A stretch of 64,000 nucleotides of DNA from Agromyces cavernae (GCF_021044935.1 NZ_JAJNMP010000003.1:186001-250000); one strand, 5' to 3'; positions 33,260 to 41,697 are shown, numbered from the stretch's first letter. The notes: a model not told the origin generated them from the letters alone. Numbers and translations are program-made.

Positions 33260-33280
33260 CTTGAGTTGGGTACGCTCAAG
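33260..33280 (-). promoter_or_regulatory. HAIR operator (HspR-associated inverted repeat)
   Basis: On the plus strand CTTGAGT, 7 bases, then GCTCAAG; read on the minus strand it is CTTGAGC-N7-ACTCAAG. This is the HAIR consensus CTTGAGT-N7-ACTCAAG with one change. The symmetry extends outward to GAACTTGAG and CTCAAGTTC. It lies 16 bases upstream of the Clp GTG start, next to the AGGAGG site, so HspR bound there would block transcription of the Clp gene. Confidence 0.88.
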
Positions 33281-33477
33281 TTCAACGCGGAGGGAGCGCG
33301 GGTATTCCCGTCGGCAATCAAAGGGCGCGTTAGTTGTAGCAGCTCCCCCGCGGCCATTTGAACGAGGATTGCATGCTCGCGGGCCCGTCGAGCCTTCTAC
33401 CCCACTTCGGGGGTGATTCGGTCCCGTCTGCGCGGCTCGTGGGCCCATGTTCCTATGCGGCTCGTAGGATCTGCTCG

Positions 33478-34437
33478 ATGGACGACCAGTCAGCGAGCGC
33501 GATTCGCTGGGCCCAAGAACTCGCCGCTGTCGCGCGCCCTGGTCCGGACGGAATTGGAAACTACCTCATCACTGTCGGTGAGGCAAAGGTGCTCGAAAAC
33601 ACGCGCACTCGACTCCACACACACTGGATTGCATTCGACGGAAACGGGCGCCCTCGGGTAGATGCCCTTGCGAAGCGGCTCTCCGAACTAGTGCTCGACT
33701 ACTGCATCCCCCGGACACGCATCCAGGAGGCTCAGGACTACTTCATCGAGACGCAATCAACGAGCAAGCTCGTCGCGCTCCACAATGAAGCGCTCTCGCG
33801 CTTCACGCGCTTAGAGAAGTCAGGCGAAGGCGGCGAGCTGCTTCTCTACTTCCTGATGGAGATCGGGCTCAAACTCCCGCAGGTTCTTTCGAAGATGGCA
33901 CTCAAGACCGATAGCCAGATGCATTTCAATGGTGCGGATGGTGTGCATCTTGGACCTGGGCGGAATGGCAATCTCGCTGTTTATTGGGGCGAGGCGAAGG
34001 TGTACGACAGTTTTGATGGTGCTGCGCGAGACTGCATGGCGGGCATCTCTGGTTTCCTCCTTGACGAAGGTTTCGGCAACTTGCAAGAGGATCTTCTCCT
34101 CGTCCGCGATCATCTCGACATCGGATCCAGAGAACTGTCGTTGCGACTCGTCAAGTACTTCACGGAGGGCGAAAAAGAGCGACTACATCTGGAGGCCCGT
34201 GGTGCTTGTCTGATCGCATACACACATGACGACTACCAGCACCCGCTCGATCCAGATGACATGTCGGTGCTCGCCTCTACTGTTACCCAGATGACGAACT
34301 GGGCCGAGTCGATTGGCAAGAAGATAAAGAACAAAGAAATTGCGCAGTTCGATCTCGAAGTCTTCTGCGTCCCCATGCCATCATCCGCAAAGTTTCGCGA
34401 GAGTATCCGTCTTGCTTTGAAGATCGATGGACGCTGA
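33478..34437 (+). CDS. hamA: HamA, Hachiman anti-phage nuclease (DUF1837)
   Basis: A 319-residue DUF1837 protein, the effector of the Hachiman system. The PD-(D/E)xK-type core is visible: 'EKSGEGGELLLYFLMEIGL' around Glu 117/120, 'FNGADGVHLG' with Asp 154, and 'LAVYWGEAKVYDSF' with Glu 172-x-Lys 174. Established knowledge: HamA is a DNase held inactive by HamB and released when HamB meets damaged or invading DNA. The ATG at 33478 follows a -10-like TAGGAT at 33465-33470; the region upstream is non-coding. It overlaps hamB by 11 bases. Base composition is clearly less G+C-rich than the flanking genes, which points to transfer. Confidence 0.92.
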   Translation: MDDQSASAIRWAQELAAVARPGPDGIGNYLITVGEAKVLENTRTRLHTHWIAFDGNGRPRVDALAKRLSELVLDYCIPRTRIQEAQDYFIETQSTSKLVALHNEALSRFTRLEKSGEGGELLLYFLMEIGLKLPQVLSKMALKTDSQMHFNGADGVHLGPGRNGNLAVYWGEAKVYDSFDGAARDCMAGISGFLLDEGFGNLQEDLLLVRDHLDIGSRELSLRLVKYFTEGEKERLHLEARGACLIAYTHDDYQHPLDPDDMSVLASTVTQMTNWAESIGKKIKNKEIAQFDLEVFCVPMPSSAKFRESIRLALKIDGR

Positions 34438-36934
34438 CGACTACTGGCGCGAGGTCGGAGAGCTGCGAGCATTCCGAAACGCCGTCAACGTGCTCACCCT
34501 TCAGTCCGTGGCGCTTTCGCTTCCGGCAATCTCGGTCGCTCGCGAGGATCCGGTCGAATGGAGTGCCGCGCTCCTGGCTGCGTCCCTCGTGGAGCGTGGA
34601 GCACCCGAGTCGCTCCTGGATGGCGCATTGCGCATTGCGCAGGGGTGCGTGCAAGCCACCGATTCCACTCTTCTGCAACGGGAGGCGGGGCGGATCCTGC
34701 TCCAAAGGCTCGGTAATTCGCGCTCGGTGGAGTTGGCAATCCAGCGCGGCCTGCTAGCGCCGAACGCGCCTGTCTATTCAACTTGGGCCGAAATCGACGC
34801 ATTTCGAACACACATGGAGCTGACAGTTCCCCTAGCGTCTGGTGAAGTTCTACACGCGAACGACTTTCAAGCGAGGTTCTGGAGGGCTGCCGAAACATCT
34901 CAGTGGGTAAGCGCGACGGCTCCAACCTCGGCCGGAAAATCCTTCATAGTGAAGCAGTGGCTCCGGGACCGATCCACCAATCAGGCAGTGTTCACCTGTG
35001 TCTATATCGTGCCCACCCGGGCGTTGATTGAGGAGGTAGCTGCCGACCTCCGCGAGGAAGGCGCCAACTTGTTTGACGTGTTCGAGCTGCCTTGGGACGA
35101 AAGGATCAAGCAAAGCCAGCGACGCGTTCTGGTTCTGACGCAAGAACGTCTCCATGTGTTGCAACAGGAAAACGCTGACCTGCGCCCAGACCTGATCTTC
35201 GTGGATGAAGCACAGAAGATCGGCGACGGCCGGCGGGGGGTCCTCCTCCAGCGCGTACTGGACGATGCCACGAGGCGCAACCCGGATGCGCAAGTGATGT
35301 TTGCAAGCCCGATGGCGGCCAATCCCGAGCTGTTGGTCGAAAACGCCATTGGCACAGTTTCGGTAATCTCTGACTCTGCACCGACGGTCAACCAGAACGT
35401 GATCTATGCACAGCAGGTGCGTGGCAAACCGCGTGAGTGGATTGCATCTGTAATGGCTGGAGGGGAATCTCGCGAAGTCGGCGGATTCACAATTTCGGCC
35501 CGTCCCGTACCAGACAGCAAGCGACTGCCGTTGGTTGCAGCCGCGCTCGGCTCGTCGAGTTCGGCGAACATCGTCTACGCGAACGGACAAGCGGACGCAG
35601 AGAAGATCGCGAGCCAGTTGTTCGATCTCCTTCCAGCGCAGACCGCTCTCCACGAGGACATCGAAGCCGTCCGAGAGCTGGTCGAGCGAACCGTCCACCC
35701 TAAGTACTCTCTGCGCACCTATCTGGAGCGTGGAATCGCATTTCATTATGGGAACATGCCTTTGCTCTTGAGGGAGGCAATCGAGTCGCTCTTCAAGACA
35801 GGGCGCATTCAGTTTCTGGTGTGCACCTCAACGCTGCTTGAAGGCGTGAATCTTCCCTGCCAGAACATCTTCGTTAGAGCACCGCGCAAGGGCAGGGGCC
35901 GTCCTATGCCGCCAAGCGATTTCTGGAACCTTGCCGGCCGCGCGGGGCGATGGGGCAAGGAGTTCCAGGGGAACGTCATCTGTGTCGACGCAGAGGATTG
36001 GGAGCACCCGCCGATTCGACGCGATCGTCAGAAAATTGTGCGGGCGACTGATGCTGTGCGCAGGGATCTCCCGCAGTTCCTTCGTTTCATCAACGGCGAC
36101 GAACTCGAGATTCCGGCTGACCAGCATGCAGTTTTCGAGAGCACGCTCAGCCTGCTCGCGTCGCGAACTAGTGATGCAAATTCGTTCCCCTGGCTGAGCC
36201 TGGATCCCGACCAACAGAACGAACTGGCCGAACGCATGAGGAAGGCGCTCGGCGACATTACGGTGCCGAGCCAACTTGTTCAACGGCATGCCGGCATCGA
36301 CCCTCGCGGCATGAACCGTCTACTCAAGTTCTTTGAGGCCTCAGGAGTGGGCGATGCATACGCGATTCCACAACCTGAAGCAGCCGAATCGGCCGGAAAG
36401 ATCGCGACGGCACTGTCCCTGGTTGATCAGCACCTCGGCGGCACCTTCGGCGCACACACTGGGCGACACATGCAGCTAGCGATCCTTCTCGTCTATTGGA
36501 TGCGCGGGCGCCCTCTTCCCGTGCTAATCGACGAACGGGTGCGTTGGGAGCGCTCCAACAAGCCGAATTTCAGTCTCCCCCGAACAATCCGAGACGTGAT
36601 GAGCGACGTCGAGCAGTACGCACGGTTCGAAGCGCCCCTCTTCTTGTCCTGCTTCATGGATCTTCTCCAAGCAAGTGGCACAACGACCGATCTCGAACTC
36701 CCAGATATCGCGATGATGCTTGAACTCGGGGTGTCTCGCGGCACGGAGGTCTCTGCCCTGGCAATCGGCATCAGCCGGACGTCCGCGGTCGCGCTTGCAG
36801 AGCATATTGCTGCAGACGATCTGAGTCCGGCGCAGCTCGCGGAGTGGTTGCACACTCGCGATCTCGACGAGATTGACCTACCCGAGCTTGTGAGAAGCGA
36901 TGTTCGTCGCGCGCTGGGGGGTTTTGTGGCATAA
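34427..36934 (+). CDS. hamB: HamB, Hachiman superfamily 2 helicase
   Basis: An 835-residue helicase that starts inside hamA. It has a helical N-terminal region (about 1-140), motif I 'APTSAGKS' (165-172), motif Ia 'VPTRALIEEVA', motif II 'DEAQ' (260-263), motif III 'FASPMAANPE', and a second RecA domain with 'CTSTLLEGVNLPCQN' and motif VI 'NLAGRAGRWG'. A helical C-terminal region of about 300 residues follows. In Hachiman, HamB senses DNA and controls HamA. The gene looks full length and undamaged. G+C content is lower than in the host genes, as for hamA. Confidence 0.92.
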   Translation: MDADDYWREVGELRAFRNAVNVLTLQSVALSLPAISVAREDPVEWSAALLAASLVERGAPESLLDGALRIAQGCVQATDSTLLQREAGRILLQRLGNSRSVELAIQRGLLAPNAPVYSTWAEIDAFRTHMELTVPLASGEVLHANDFQARFWRAAETSQWVSATAPTSAGKSFIVKQWLRDRSTNQAVFTCVYIVPTRALIEEVAADLREEGANLFDVFELPWDERIKQSQRRVLVLTQERLHVLQQENADLRPDLIFVDEAQKIGDGRRGVLLQRVLDDATRRNPDAQVMFASPMAANPELLVENAIGTVSVISDSAPTVNQNVIYAQQVRGKPREWIASVMAGGESREVGGFTISARPVPDSKRLPLVAAALGSSSSANIVYANGQADAEKIASQLFDLLPAQTALHEDIEAVRELVERTVHPKYSLRTYLERGIAFHYGNMPLLLREAIESLFKTGRIQFLVCTSTLLEGVNLPCQNIFVRAPRKGRGRPMPPSDFWNLAGRAGRWGKEFQGNVICVDAEDWEHPPIRRDRQKIVRATDAVRRDLPQFLRFINGDELEIPADQHAVFESTLSLLASRTSDANSFPWLSLDPDQQNELAERMRKALGDITVPSQLVQRHAGIDPRGMNRLLKFFEASGVGDAYAIPQPEAAESAGKIATALSLVDQHLGGTFGAHTGRHMQLAILLVYWMRGRPLPVLIDERVRWERSNKPNFSLPRTIRDVMSDVEQYARFEAPLFLSCFMDLLQASGTTTDLELPDIAMMLELGVSRGTEVSALAIGISRTSAVALAEHIAADDLSPAQLAEWLHTRDLDEIDLPELVRSDVRRALGGFVA

Positions 36935-36961
36935 GTCCCTGCGAGGACTACGAAGGTGAGG

Positions 36962-37678
36962 TCAACACGGCGGCAGCCACGCTCGCTCGTCTGAACGCGG
37001 TCGCCGTGCCGCCTCGTGGGCGGCAACCAGTAGCGGCTGGGCAAGCTTGTCGTAAAAGTCCCGCCACCGACCCATCACGTCTGCGTCGCGAAAAGCAGTG
37101 CCAATCGCCGTTCTCCCATCGCCCGACGTGACGGCTATTGCGTCCCAGCCGCCTTCGCGTGCGGCGAAGGCGTACGTCAACTGTGCCCACGTGGGGTTCT
37201 CGTAGATCACGCGCGCTTCATGTTCATCCGCGAAAGGAAGGCCGCTCGAATCGCTGACCGTCGGACTAGACGTTGCGAAGCGACGGTCGCGGTACTCGAT
37301 GCGTCGACCTTCCACCGCGCCTCTCATCGCTTCCTTCACATCCGACTTGTGCGAATGCGCGTAGATTGCTGTCCGATAGCTGAAGTCCACGGTTGACCCA
37401 TCCGTTCGTCGGATCCAGATTCCCCGAGCATCGCTCCGGACGTATGATCTGCCGCCGTCCTTAGTGAGACCTACGTAAAAGAACTCGACTCCGCCACCGA
37501 TCTTCTCGGCGTGATCCGGATGACGTTCGAGGAGCTCGCGCAGCATCTGATCATGTTCAGGGCTGTCTATCGGTGCATTCAACTCGTAACCCGAGTCCCT
37601 GAGAATTGCACGAAACGCCGCTTCCGCAGAGGAGCGCGTCGACCATCGGAAAGAATCCAGCACGACGGCGATTGCCAT
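36962..37678 (-). CDS. DUF3223 (DCL-like) protein
   Basis: A 238-residue protein. Residues 5-110 fit the DUF3223 domain, related to plant DCL (defective chloroplasts and leaves): 'FRWSTRSSAEAAFRAILRDS', 'DSPEHDQMLRELLERHPDHA', 'EKIGGGVEFFYVG', 'RIDGSTVDFSYR'-like text (RRTDGSTVDFSYR). The remainder is alpha/beta and unassigned. DCL-type domains are linked to rRNA processing or nucleic-acid association in plants; the bacterial role is not known to me. The gene converges on hamB with 27 bases between and shares its lower G+C, suggesting it arrived on the same island. The ATG at 37678 has GGGGGA upstream. Confidence 0.72.
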   Translation of the reverse strand: MAIAVVLDSFRWSTRSSAEAAFRAILRDSGYELNAPIDSPEHDQMLRELLERHPDHAEKIGGGVEFFYVGLTKDGGRSYVRSDARGIWIRRTDGSTVDFSYRTAIYAHSHKSDVKEAMRGAVEGRRIEYRDRRFATSSPTVSDSSGLPFADEHEARVIYENPTWAQLTYAFAAREGGWDAIAVTSGDGRTAIGTAFRDADVMGRWRDFYDKLAQPLLVAAHEAARRPRSDERAWLPPC

Positions 37679-37836
37679 CACATCCCCCATCTACTGTCCC
37701 GACAACACATGATTCGACATACTCCCGCGATGTCGCGGACAGAGCTTCAACGAAGCTATCTCATGTGCATTGGTGGGTGAACCCGCCGGCACCTAGATCC
37801 ACTTTCGTGACCCCACACACCCAAACACAGCGACCC

Positions 37837-38029
37837 GGCGGCACCGGATTCTTCGGACGCCACGTGGCCGAACGGCTCGGGCCCGAGGCATCCGTCGTCA
37901 TCTCTCGCTGCACGTCGACACCAGTTTCGTCGACGCGCTCGCCCGAGCGTTCGAGGGGCACGGAGTCGTCGCGCGCTGCGCGGGTATCAACCGCGAGATC
38001 GACGACCAAGCCTGCCAGCGGGGGAAGCA
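37837..38029 (+). pseudogene. Relic of an NAD(P)-binding epimerase-type gene
   Basis: One frame reads 'GGTGFFGRHVAERLGPEASV', a Rossmann start with GxxGxxG. After a shift near 37900 a second frame continues 'DALARAFEGHGVVARCAGIN' then REIDDQACQ, the next conserved block of atypical NAD(P)-binding epimerases. Nothing downstream fits the family. Within 37679-38298 I see no intact gene. A further fragment 'GTEIKVDMREIVDFHHREHH' at about 38070-38130 may be another relic of unknown origin. Confidence 0.7.
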
Positions 38030-38298
38030 CCCAGACCCTTCGGAGAGGACGCCTGACGGACGAGACCCTGGAACCCGGGGACCGAGATCAAGGTCGACAT
38101 GCGCGAAATCGTCGACTTCCACCACCGCGAGCACCACATGGACTGGATCGCCGTCCGGGAGGTCATTTCGGGGAGCCGGGGCCACCGATACGCGTGCACA
38201 TGCAGTCACGGCCGTGCTCCTACGCAGAGCCGGAGAACATCCGAAAGGTCCGAACTGGCCGGTGACCCGACAACGGCTCCGCGGTGCCGAGCAGAGAT

Positions 38299-39108
38299 CT
38301 ACTCGCGCCCGCTCGCGTTGCCGTGCTGGTCGATGAAGTACACGATGGCCGCCCCGCAGATGCGGACGACGAGCGCGGCCTCCGCGGTCGTGACCTCCGC
38401 GTCGATGTACTGCGAATGCCGCGCCCCGGGCACCTTCGACACGTAGCCGTAGAGCGACTTCAACGAGGCGCCGAGCGCGTTGCGCCACGGGGTCGAGTCA
38501 CGAACCAGATCCGACGCCGCATCTCCGAGCGAGACGCTGTCGCGGCCGGTGATGATCTTCAAGACCGCCTCGAGCGCGTTCACCGACTCCCTGATCGCGT
38601 CCTTCGGCCTGACGGGGAACGCGTCGAGAGCCTGCACCGCCCGCAGGTACTCCTCGCGGGCTGGTCGGTACCGGCCGATCATCACCTCGAGCGCGTCCCG
38701 CTCGTCGCCGGCGACGTCGAACTCGGCGCCGGTCTCGTCGAGGCGCTGCAGATGCCCGTTCACCATCTCGTAGGCGACCCGGGCCCGCGCGAACACCTCG
38801 TTCACCTTCTGGTCGTACCAGGCCCGCTTCGTCTCGCCCTTCGGGGCCTCCTGCTCTAGCAGCCGGTACACGCTCAGCCAGTCCAGTTGGGGTATCAGCT
38901 CGTCGAGCCTGCCGCTCACCCAGGTCGGGCTGGTGTAGTTGCTCGTGTCCTCGTCGAGCTCAGCGCCGACCAAGGTGAGCGCGCCCTTCGGCCCCAGCTT
39001 CTCGGCGAGGTGCTCCCTGAGAAATAGACGCACGAGCTGGGGTGCGTGCTCGACGACCGTCCGGTCGTGCTGACGAGGCGTAACGCCGAGGCGGGACTCG
39101 AGTGACAT
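38299..39108 (-). CDS. Abi-like protein (abortive infection C-terminal-type domain)
   Basis: A 269-residue all-helical protein. The C-terminal third ('DAIRESVNALEAVLKIITGR', 'SLGDAASDL', 'LGASLKSLYGYVS', 'ARHSQYIDAEVTTAEAALVV') follows the pattern of abortive-infection C-terminal (AbiJ-like) proteins: a helix with E-S-x-x-A-x-E, a 'LYGY' block and a '(I/A)RH' motif followed by a late E-A-x-L. These are HEPN-related proteins, often RNases that stop phage growth by dormancy or death. The N-terminal part is unassigned. It stands alone on the minus strand among decayed genes and close to Hachiman, which supports a defence role. The exact class is uncertain. Confidence 0.65.
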   Translation of the reverse strand: MSLESRLGVTPRQHDRTVVEHAPQLVRLFLREHLAEKLGPKGALTLVGAELDEDTSNYTSPTWVSGRLDELIPQLDWLSVYRLLEQEAPKGETKRAWYDQKVNEVFARARVAYEMVNGHLQRLDETGAEFDVAGDERDALEVMIGRYRPAREEYLRAVQALDAFPVRPKDAIRESVNALEAVLKIITGRDSVSLGDAASDLVRDSTPWRNALGASLKSLYGYVSKVPGARHSQYIDAEVTTAEAALVVRICGAAIVYFIDQHGNASGRE

Positions 39109-39371
39109 GCTGCTCCTCCGGGGCTAGTGCGTCCACGGTACCCACCAACCCGCGCCAACGCTCAGACTGCCCCCGGCGCGGCCGCTTCGCTCAGTCGAGT
39201 TGCGCGAGCTCGCCGTACTTCCTCGGAACGCACGGTCGTGGTTTGCTTCGCTGGCCGGGGTGTAGGGCCAGAGTCCGAGCAGTTCGATGGTCTCCTCGGC
39301 GGTGAGCCCGCCGTCGGCGAACTGGTAGGCGATCGCGCTCGGCGAGTCCCCGCCGCGTACTGCGACCTGGA

Positions 39372-39540
39372 TCAAGCCGGCGGGGCGGTCGAGAGCCCGA
39401 TGATTTCGCGGGCGACTTCCCCGACCTCGGCGACGCCGCTGGCCTGCCCGACCGAGCTCCGGCACCTGGACGAGCCACCACTGCCCATCGCGTCGGGCCG
39501 TCGCGTCGTAGGTCGTCGCTCCGTCATGCGCTCCATCCTC
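39372..39540 (-). pseudogene. Relic of a HicB-like antitoxin gene
   Basis: The minus strand reads 'TTYDATARRDGQWWLVQVPE' then LGRAGQ, the opening of HicB-type antitoxins. The reading frame is broken near 39450; the next block 'GVAEVGEVAREIIGLSTA' continues in another frame, which ends at 39372. There is no intact start codon in the first frame. Downstream on the same strand the first frame continues 'AIAYQFADGGLTAEETIELL', unassigned. No HicA-like toxin gene is visible in 39109-39629, so the pair is broken. Confidence 0.62.
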
Positions 39541-39629
39541 GGGCCTCGACCTTGGCGACAGGGGCGGAATCTAGTGGAATCTACCCCCGTCTAGTGAATA
39601 CCTAGACGGGGAATGATCTTCGTAGATCC

Positions 39630-40547
39630 TCAGTTCTCGGCGGCCTCGACATGGTCGGGGTAGACCGGCCGACCATGCTCGTCGATGGTTACGCCGGCGT
39701 GCTCCCAGGTGTCGCGGAGCACGGCGTTGCGCTCGCCCTCCCATCGTTTCGTGACGTCAGGGTCGGGGGTGAAGTACGCCACGAGGATGTCGCCGAGGAA
39801 GAGGCAGCAGGCCGTCTGCATATGGGTGACTTCGAGGACGAGGGGCCTCGACATCGAGAGTGCGTCCTGCTCGGCGGTCATGAACATCTGGATGCCGGCC
39901 GATTCTGCGTGCGCGGCCGCCGAGAGCTGCGAGTAGCGGCGGCGCCCTCCAGCGTCGGGGGCGGTCTCGTCGAGGAGGTCGGTGGTGAGCTTGGTGGCAC
40001 CTGGTGCTTTCGGCTCGTCGACCTCCAGCTCGGCGAGCATCCTAGTGAGCTGGGCCCGGTACTCGTCGACGTCCAGCGGGCCGCCCTCCCGGGTTGCCAT
40101 CTGACCAGGCTCGGTGGCGTATCGCATCTCGGCGCGGGCGAGCGCGATGCTCCGGCCGAGGAGGGCGCCGGTGTCATCGCCCTCGGCGCCGAGGAGGTAA
40201 CGTGCCCGGGCGAACGCCTCGAGCGCGCCGCGCGCCAGCGTCCAGTTCGACACCGTGCGGCCGTCCCGGATGCCGGCAGCGAATGCGAGCATGTGATCGG
40301 CGCCGGCGAGGCAGGCGATCCACGCAGAGGCCTGCGCATGCGCGAGGTGGGTGCTGCCGTCGGAGCTCTGGATGTTGAGCGGTGAGGCAAGGTCGGCCGC
40401 GGCACGCGATCCTTCGCCGGGGCCGTTCGCACGGATGCCGGCGATGAGCCGCCCGAGCGCGATGGCGATGCGCTGCACCGTCGCGTCGACGAGGTGAAGA
40501 TCATTGGCGCCCACGGGCACCGTCTGCCAGTCCAGGTCGGTCGTCAC
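39630..40547 (-). CDS. Hypothetical helical protein (HEPN-like)
   Basis: A 305-residue, mostly helical protein. Features seen: 'HAQASAWIACLAGADHMLAF', 'LARGALEAFARARYLLGAEG', 'GGRRRYSQLSAAAHAESAGI' near residue 205, and 'ACCLFLGDILVAYF' near the C-terminus. The mix of an early R-x-A-x-E-A helix with a later 'YSQLSAAAH' helix recalls HEPN-like or DUF5677-like proteins of defence islands, but I cannot place it firmly. It is flanked by decayed antitoxin relics. The start at 40547 (MTTDLDW) is the first ATG of the open frame. Confidence 0.6.
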   Translation of the reverse strand: MTTDLDWQTVPVGANDLHLVDATVQRIAIALGRLIAGIRANGPGEGSRAAADLASPLNIQSSDGSTHLAHAQASAWIACLAGADHMLAFAAGIRDGRTVSNWTLARGALEAFARARYLLGAEGDDTGALLGRSIALARAEMRYATEPGQMATREGGPLDVDEYRAQLTRMLAELEVDEPKAPGATKLTTDLLDETAPDAGGRRRYSQLSAAAHAESAGIQMFMTAEQDALSMSRPLVLEVTHMQTACCLFLGDILVAYFTPDPDVTKRWEGERNAVLRDTWEHAGVTIDEHGRPVYPDHVEAAEN

Positions 40548-40585
40548 CCCGAGAGACTACTGGCCGCCCCGCGGCCGCCGTCCCA

Positions 40586-40785
40586 TCAGCGGGTGGCGCC
40601 GCGCGCCGAGCTCGGGTAGAGCCGGTGCACCTCGTCGAGCTTCTCCTCGAGCGAGATCTCGCGGGCGGCCCAGCGCTCGTACAGGGCCGCGTGTCGGCCG
40701 ACACGCGGCCGCCATCCATCTCGATCGAGTGCCTCGTGTCGTCCAGCACTTCGCGACGAGCTGCCTCGGACTCGGATCGCTCCAT
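40586..40785 (-). pseudogene. Frameshifted VbhA-like antitoxin gene
   Basis: From the ATG at 40785 (a GGGGAGAG site is upstream) one frame reads 'MERSESEAARREVLDDTRHS' then IEMDGGRVSADT. The continuation 'ALYERWAAREISLEEKLDEV' HRLYP lies in another frame and stops at 40586. Joined, this resembles VbhA-type antitoxins of Fic toxins (R-R-x-V ... S-I-x-M-x-G ... E-x-x-x-G-x-I-x). No Fic gene is present. A further open frame (40557-41042, minus) overlaps it. Its N-terminal part ('ENLQMLREAGAPVVRYAEYS') may be real, but its end is frameshifted junk, so I do not list it separately. Confidence 0.55.
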
Positions 40786-41063
40786 TGCAGTCTCTCCCCT
40801 ACTGCAGCGCGAGCGGGGTTGCCGTCCTCGTCGACCGCCCACGTTCCGGGCGCCCCGGAGTACTCGGCGTACCGGACCACTGGGGCGCCGGCCTCGCGGA
40901 GCATCTGCAAGTTCTCCTCGTGCTCACGGTCGTCCGCAGCCTCCCGGCGACGGCGATCATCCGCAACTCGGGCCTCGGCTACGCAATCCTCCAGTCCGGC
41001 ACACCAGACACGCCTGACGTCCTCAGGTAGACGCGGGCTCACGGTCTACCCCTCCGCAGCCGA

Positions 41064-41086
41064 ACGATATATCGTTGATATATCGT
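41064..41086. promoter_or_regulatory. PadR-type operator (AT-rich palindromes)
   Basis: ACGATATATCGT, a perfect 12-base palindrome, is followed by T and GATATATCGT. Two overlapping half-sites thus repeat with 12-13-base spacing. This AT island lies 37 bases before the padR-like ATG. Palindromes built on ATATCGATAT-like cores are usual for autoregulated PadR-family genes. Confidence 0.75.
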
Positions 41087-41122
41087 CGAGACCCGACCAG
41101 GGCCCGTTTCAGGGAGGTCATC

Positions 41123-41692
41123 ATGAGCGGTTCGTACATGGGCGAGGGCTTCACCGGTCCCTCGGGCGGATGGGGGCAAGGCCGCTCAGGTCCGGGATTC
41201 TGGGAGGCCATGGAAGGGCTTCGCGGGATGTTCGAGCAGAAGGTCGCGCCGCGGATGGGTCGCGGTGACGTCCGCGCGGCGGTGCTCGCGCTGCTTGCCG
41301 AGCGGCCGATGCACGGCTACCAGATCATCAGCGAGATCGCCGAGCGCAGCGGCGGTGCCTGGAAGCCGAGCGCGGGCTCGGTCTATCCGACGCTGCAGCT
41401 GCTCGCCGACGAAGGGCTCATCAGCGCCGAGGAGGCGGACGGCCGCAAGACCTACTCGCTGACCGAAGCGGGGCGGGCCGAGGCCGAGGCATCCGCTGAT
41501 CGTCCCGCGCCCTGGCAGACCTCGAGCGAACGCGACTCCGGCACGATCGGGGCGCTCCCGAAGGCCGGCATCGAGCTCGCACAGGCGGCGGCGCAGGTCG
41601 GGCGCACGGGCACTCCCGAGCAGATCAAGCAGGCGGTCGACGTGCTCGACGAGGCGCGTCGGAAGCTCTACTCGATCCTCGCCCAGGACTGA
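41123..41692 (+). CDS. PadR-family transcriptional regulator
   Basis: A 189-residue regulator. A glycine-rich N-terminus (about 45 residues) precedes the PadR winged helix, 'RAAVLALLAERPMHGYQIIS' then 'AGSVYPTLQLLADEGLISAE' and 'GRKTYSLTEAGRAE'. The C-terminal helix 'QIKQAVDVLDEARRKLYSIL' is the dimerisation helix. GGGAGG precedes the ATG at 41123. It should repress its own operon through the palindromes at 41064-41086. A UbiB-like kinase gene starts 5 bases after its stop. Confidence 0.92.
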   Translation: MSGSYMGEGFTGPSGGWGQGRSGPGFWEAMEGLRGMFEQKVAPRMGRGDVRAAVLALLAERPMHGYQIISEIAERSGGAWKPSAGSVYPTLQLLADEGLISAEEADGRKTYSLTEAGRAEAEASADRPAPWQTSSERDSGTIGALPKAGIELAQAAAQVGRTGTPEQIKQAVDVLDEARRKLYSILAQD

Positions 41693-41697
41693 CCCCG

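Noticed and set aside
33284-33477. A tRNA gene or attachment site between the Clp gene and Hachiman
   Set aside because: I looked for a cloverleaf and for direct repeats bounding the island and saw neither. The region holds only promoter-like text.
34494-35746. Antisense frames within hamB
   Set aside because: They lack start context and motifs and lie entirely inside a well-supported helicase gene.
37898-38488. A 196-codon minus-strand frame upstream of the Abi-like gene
   Set aside because: It overlaps the epimerase relic antisense and reads as Arg/Val/His-rich text with no family match.
40557-41042. A 161-codon hypothetical gene on the minus strand
   Set aside because: Its second half is the wrong frame of the VbhA-like relic. 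Only the first 80 residues could be real, so it is described within that entry and not as a separate gene.
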